Below are positions 61,678 through 64,000 of a DNA stretch of 64,000 nt, in pieces (position 1 is the stretch's first letter; each line of letters begins with the position of its first letter). The translations under genes and the position numbers were made by a program. The notes under the pieces were generated by a model. That model saw only the letters and a list, made by a program, of their open reading frames with translations. It made no database searches and was not told the DNA's origin. This DNA comes from Geobacteraceae bacterium (GTDB taxonomy: Bacteria; Desulfobacterota; Desulfuromonadia; Geobacterales; Geobacteraceae): assembly GCA_029975275.1 (NCBI GenBank), contig JARKPN010000094.1:1-64000 (forward strand). Reading direction: 5' to 3'.

Positions 61678-64000
61678 TCACACCACCGGCCTTCTCCCCA
61701 TCTTTGCCGTCCACACATACTCCGCGTCACCACGGACATCTTTAACAACCAATCTGGAGAAGTACGCCTCGGAAACAAACCCTCTCAGGAAATGGTCGAG
61801 CACCCCGCCGAACAGATACATGTCGCCTGGAGAACCGTAACATTCGGAATCCAGCGTTATTCTGATGTCCCACCCCCGTTTCATCACCTGCCTTACGAGC
61901 CTGTCGCAGGCCTTGATCCTGAAATCCCTTATCCCTTCGATACGCCTTTCGTTCCGCTCAGCCGTCGCATGACCCTGACCGTCTGAAACATACAGGAGCC
62001 TCAGTGCGGAACGGAGGCTTCCTGCCGTGAGCAGCCTGAGGTTGATGAACTGCATTCCGAACAGCCTCCAGAGCCGGTTGTCCCCAAGGGTGTCGAACAG
62101 GGGGCGGGTAACCGGCTTACAGTTCGTGAATGTGGCGAAGCTGAGGGAAGTTTCCGCATGTTCACGGATGTCCCCGATACCGAGACTGGCAGGCAGCGTT
62201 CCGTTTGTGCATTTAAGCTCCGCGGAAACGGATTTGATGTGCCGTGGATCCGGTTTCGGCGGCAGTTTCACCGAGATTGCCGTTTCATACCCCTCCCGGA
62301 GCAATGATTCGTGCCGTATTTCAAGATACGCAGGATTTGCATCCGGTATGGAGCCGGACGATCTGAGCAGGACCCTTTCAACTGAACCTTCGGTGATTCC
62401 CGTCACCTTTTCGATAGAGTAGACCTCATAGTGTTCAGGGTTGCTTCCCTCGGGGACGAGCGAGTATTCGGCGTCCTCTTCCCCGAGGATTACGGGCCTG
62501 GCCCGATGGGGGAACACGTTCACAGCCGGCGTGGCAAAGAGAGTGAAATCGTCCTTTGTGACCCCTTCCAGGGGAAACGGCGGGCGTTCGAGCTCGAACC
62601 TGACCTCGAAGTGTTTTCCCTCTCGCCGCTCACGCCAGTTGTCCCATCCCGTGAGGTCGAGGAACAGGAACTTTTCGGGAAGAACCGAGTGTTCACGAAT
62701 GCAGTGGAGGCTGACCGCGCCCCTTGTCGGGGACGGAAACAGCCTCTCCCAGTCCCCGAAGCCGACCGGCTTCAGGCTGGCCGGCTCGAGCACGGTTGGT
62801 ACGTCCCCTTCAGTCGGGATGATGATGATCCTCCTCAGGTAGCGCGTCAGAAACAGAGAAAGGTCAGCCGCTTTGCCGAATTCACCCGACAGGAAGATGC
62901 GTACTCGTTCCGGCCGCCAGTCGGCAAGCCGCATCCCGTTCAGCTCCATGGTGAGTACTATCATTGCCGGCTTGCCGGGCGGCCGGACATACGAAGAGTC
63001 TATCAGCGTGAGGGGATGGAGCTCCACCGGGTAGACGGTGGTGAACCGGCAGGAGGTTTCTTCGACCGGAACCGAGGCTACCTCGGTTCCGGCTGGAATT
63101 ATGTGGGTCCCTGTGCAGTTTTGCCTGGGTATAAAGGCGATGACGGTGGTGGCCGGGACGGGGGAGATCTCCTGGGGCCGGGTGTTGCGCATGACCTCGT
63201 GGATGATCTCGGGCAGGTCGTCGTCCAGCTTCAGTTGAAGAAGGGCGCAGAGAAAGGCCGAGCCCTCCAGTAACCTTTCCACGCCTGCGTCGGCCATGGG
63301 TCCGGCCACCAGGGGCTCCAGCTCCGGGTGTTCCCGGCCGAACCGGGCGGCCAGGTCCCTGAAGCGCGCCAGCTCCCTTTTGAAATATTCGACCAGGCCT
63401 GATTCACCTTCGGTGGAAGAATCGAATTCGGGGTCCTGGAGGCCGGTTGCCATGGACAGCATGGGGAGCGGGAACAGAACGCTGGTCTCAGGCATGACGC
63501 TGTCGAATACGAAGACGTTGTAGTCGAGCCTGAAGCCGGGGTCGTCCAGAACAAAGGGCCTGGCCTCCCCCTCGGCCAAGACCAGCTCCAGCTCCAATAC
63601 CAGGGGATGGGGGAGGTACAGATGGACCAGGAGGTTAAGCAGGTTGTAGAGGGGGGTGCCGGGAAGGAGGCTGTTGTACTGCTCCCAGGTGAGAGGGCCT
63701 GCCCTGACGACCAGCTTTCCCGTCCAGTCTTCCACGTCGGGTCCCAGCACGGCGTCCACGTCCAGGATGCAGTTGGCCTCATCGAGCCGCATCTGCTGGT
63801 CCTCGGGGATGGGGACGACCCTCCGAACGCACTGGATGATCTCGATGGCGTCTATCCCAAGCGTATCCTTCAGGATGGCCTCCAGGGCCGAGACCGGGCG
63901 GGTCAATCTGGCGAACAGGCTGCCGTAGCGGAGGAAGGGAAAGGAGTCCGGGACGAGGTCGGCAATTTCCCTTTCCCCCATGCCGGGCAGGCACCAAGCC
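61678..64000 (-). CDS. T6SS baseplate protein: TssG-like segment fused to complete TssF (partial, enters from the right edge)
   Basis: The open frame continues to the right edge with no stop (codons before the Met at 63981 read AWCLPG), so the true N-terminus is outside. Counting from that Met, residues 1-175 resemble the C-terminal part of TssG (RPVSALEAILKDTLGIDAIE; WTGKLVVRAGPLTWEQYNSL; GTPLYNLLNLLVHLYLPHPL). From about 195 a full TssF follows: EYFKRELARFRDLAARFG, GVERLLEGSAFLCALLQLKLDDDLPE, FTTVYPVELHPL, LWRLFGMQFINLRLL and LFGGVLDHFLRGFVSEAYF. TssF and TssG are subunits of the T6SS baseplate wedge and are normally separate, with tssF first. Confidence 0.82.
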   Translation of the reverse strand, partial: AWCLPGMGEREIADLVPDSFPFLRYGSLFARLTRPVSALEAILKDTLGIDAIEIIQCVRRVVPIPEDQQMRLDEANCILDVDAVLGPDVEDWTGKLVVRAGPLTWEQYNSLLPGTPLYNLLNLLVHLYLPHPLVLELELVLAEGEARPFVLDDPGFRLDYNVFVFDSVMPETSVLFPLPMLSMATGLQDPEFDSSTEGESGLVEYFKRELARFRDLAARFGREHPELEPLVAGPMADAGVERLLEGSAFLCALLQLKLDDDLPEIIHEVMRNTRPQEISPVPATTVIAFIPRQNCTGTHIIPAGTEVASVPVEETSCRFTTVYPVELHPLTLIDSSYVRPPGKPAMIVLTMELNGMRLADWRPERVRIFLSGEFGKAADLSLFLTRYLRRIIIIPTEGDVPTVLEPASLKPVGFGDWERLFPSPTRGAVSLHCIREHSVLPEKFLFLDLTGWDNWRERREGKHFEVRFELERPPFPLEGVTKDDFTLFATPAVNVFPHRARPVILGEEDAEYSLVPEGSNPEHYEVYSIEKVTGITEGSVERVLLRSSGSIPDANPAYLEIRHESLLREGYETAISVKLPPKPDPRHIKSVSAELKCTNGTLPASLGIGDIREHAETSLSFATFTNCKPVTRPLFDTLGDNRLWRLFGMQFINLRLLTAGSLRSALRLLYVSDGQGHATAERNERRIEGIRDFRIKACDRLVRQVMKRGWDIRITLDSECYGSPGDMYLFGGVLDHFLRGFVSEAYFSRLVVKDVRGDAEYVWTAKMGRRPVV

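Overview
The window looks like a chromosomal segment of a GC-rich anaerobic deltaproteobacterium, most likely a Geobacteraceae member. The inference rests on gene content and order: AcnB, an adenosylcobalamin-dependent NrdJ, a flavodiiron protein with rubredoxin, rubrerythrin, GlnD next to XerD, and an rpmF-plsX-fab cluster. No marker gene such as 16S is inside the window, so the assignment is not proven. Most genes lie on the minus strand.

Region by region. Bases 1-115 carry a strong leftward promoter and a boxA-like leader, suggesting an rRNA operon just outside the left edge. Then come an M3 peptidase (371-2146) and a partial Arn operon (2171-5109) in which the two halves of ArnA are separate proteins beside ArnD. 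At 5300-7270 a Fur/PerR-type regulator, a flavodiiron protein and a 39-residue rubredoxin form an oxygen/ROS defence group. Housekeeping genes follow on the minus strand to 26661: nadE, cheW, a cofactor-independent phosphoglycerate mutase, xerD, glnD, an AMIN-amidase, mutS, acnB, pmbA, an ArgA-like acetyltransferase, recN and nadK. Then rarA (plus), galE, a Yip1-like membrane protein and glyA.

From 38355 down to 31593 is the lipid operon yceD-rpmF-plsX-fabH-fabD-fabG-acpP-fabF-rpiB, driven by a clear promoter and punctuated by hairpins. trmL and aspS follow, then an isolated SARP/BTAD-type regulator in an AT-rich pocket (41157-42267), rsmA-tsaD-phoH with a beta-helix protein upstream, nrdJ with NrdR-box-like operators, a rubrerythrin and a PLP-dependent Cys/Met-family enzyme.

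The accessory and most interesting part is 51614-64000, the end of a type VI secretion locus transcribed leftwards. In transcription order it holds: an open frame entering from the right edge in which TssG-like sequence runs directly into a complete TssF; a secreted protein of unknown family; an NlpC/P60 plus peptidoglycan-binding cargo protein; VgrG; an EagR-type chaperone (DUF1795); a 1494-residue PAAR-Rhs protein whose C-terminus closely resembles the cholera-toxin A1 ADP-ribosyltransferase fold; a candidate immunity protein; and a downstream tail with a frameshifted small gene and remnants. The cargo and immunity genes are visibly richer in A+T than the structural genes, as expected for swapped-in modules. 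One VgrG therefore appears to be flanked by a cell-wall hydrolase pair on one side and an intracellular ADP-ribosylating toxin pair on the other.

No tRNA, complete rRNA, CRISPR array, insertion sequence or prophage was recognised.
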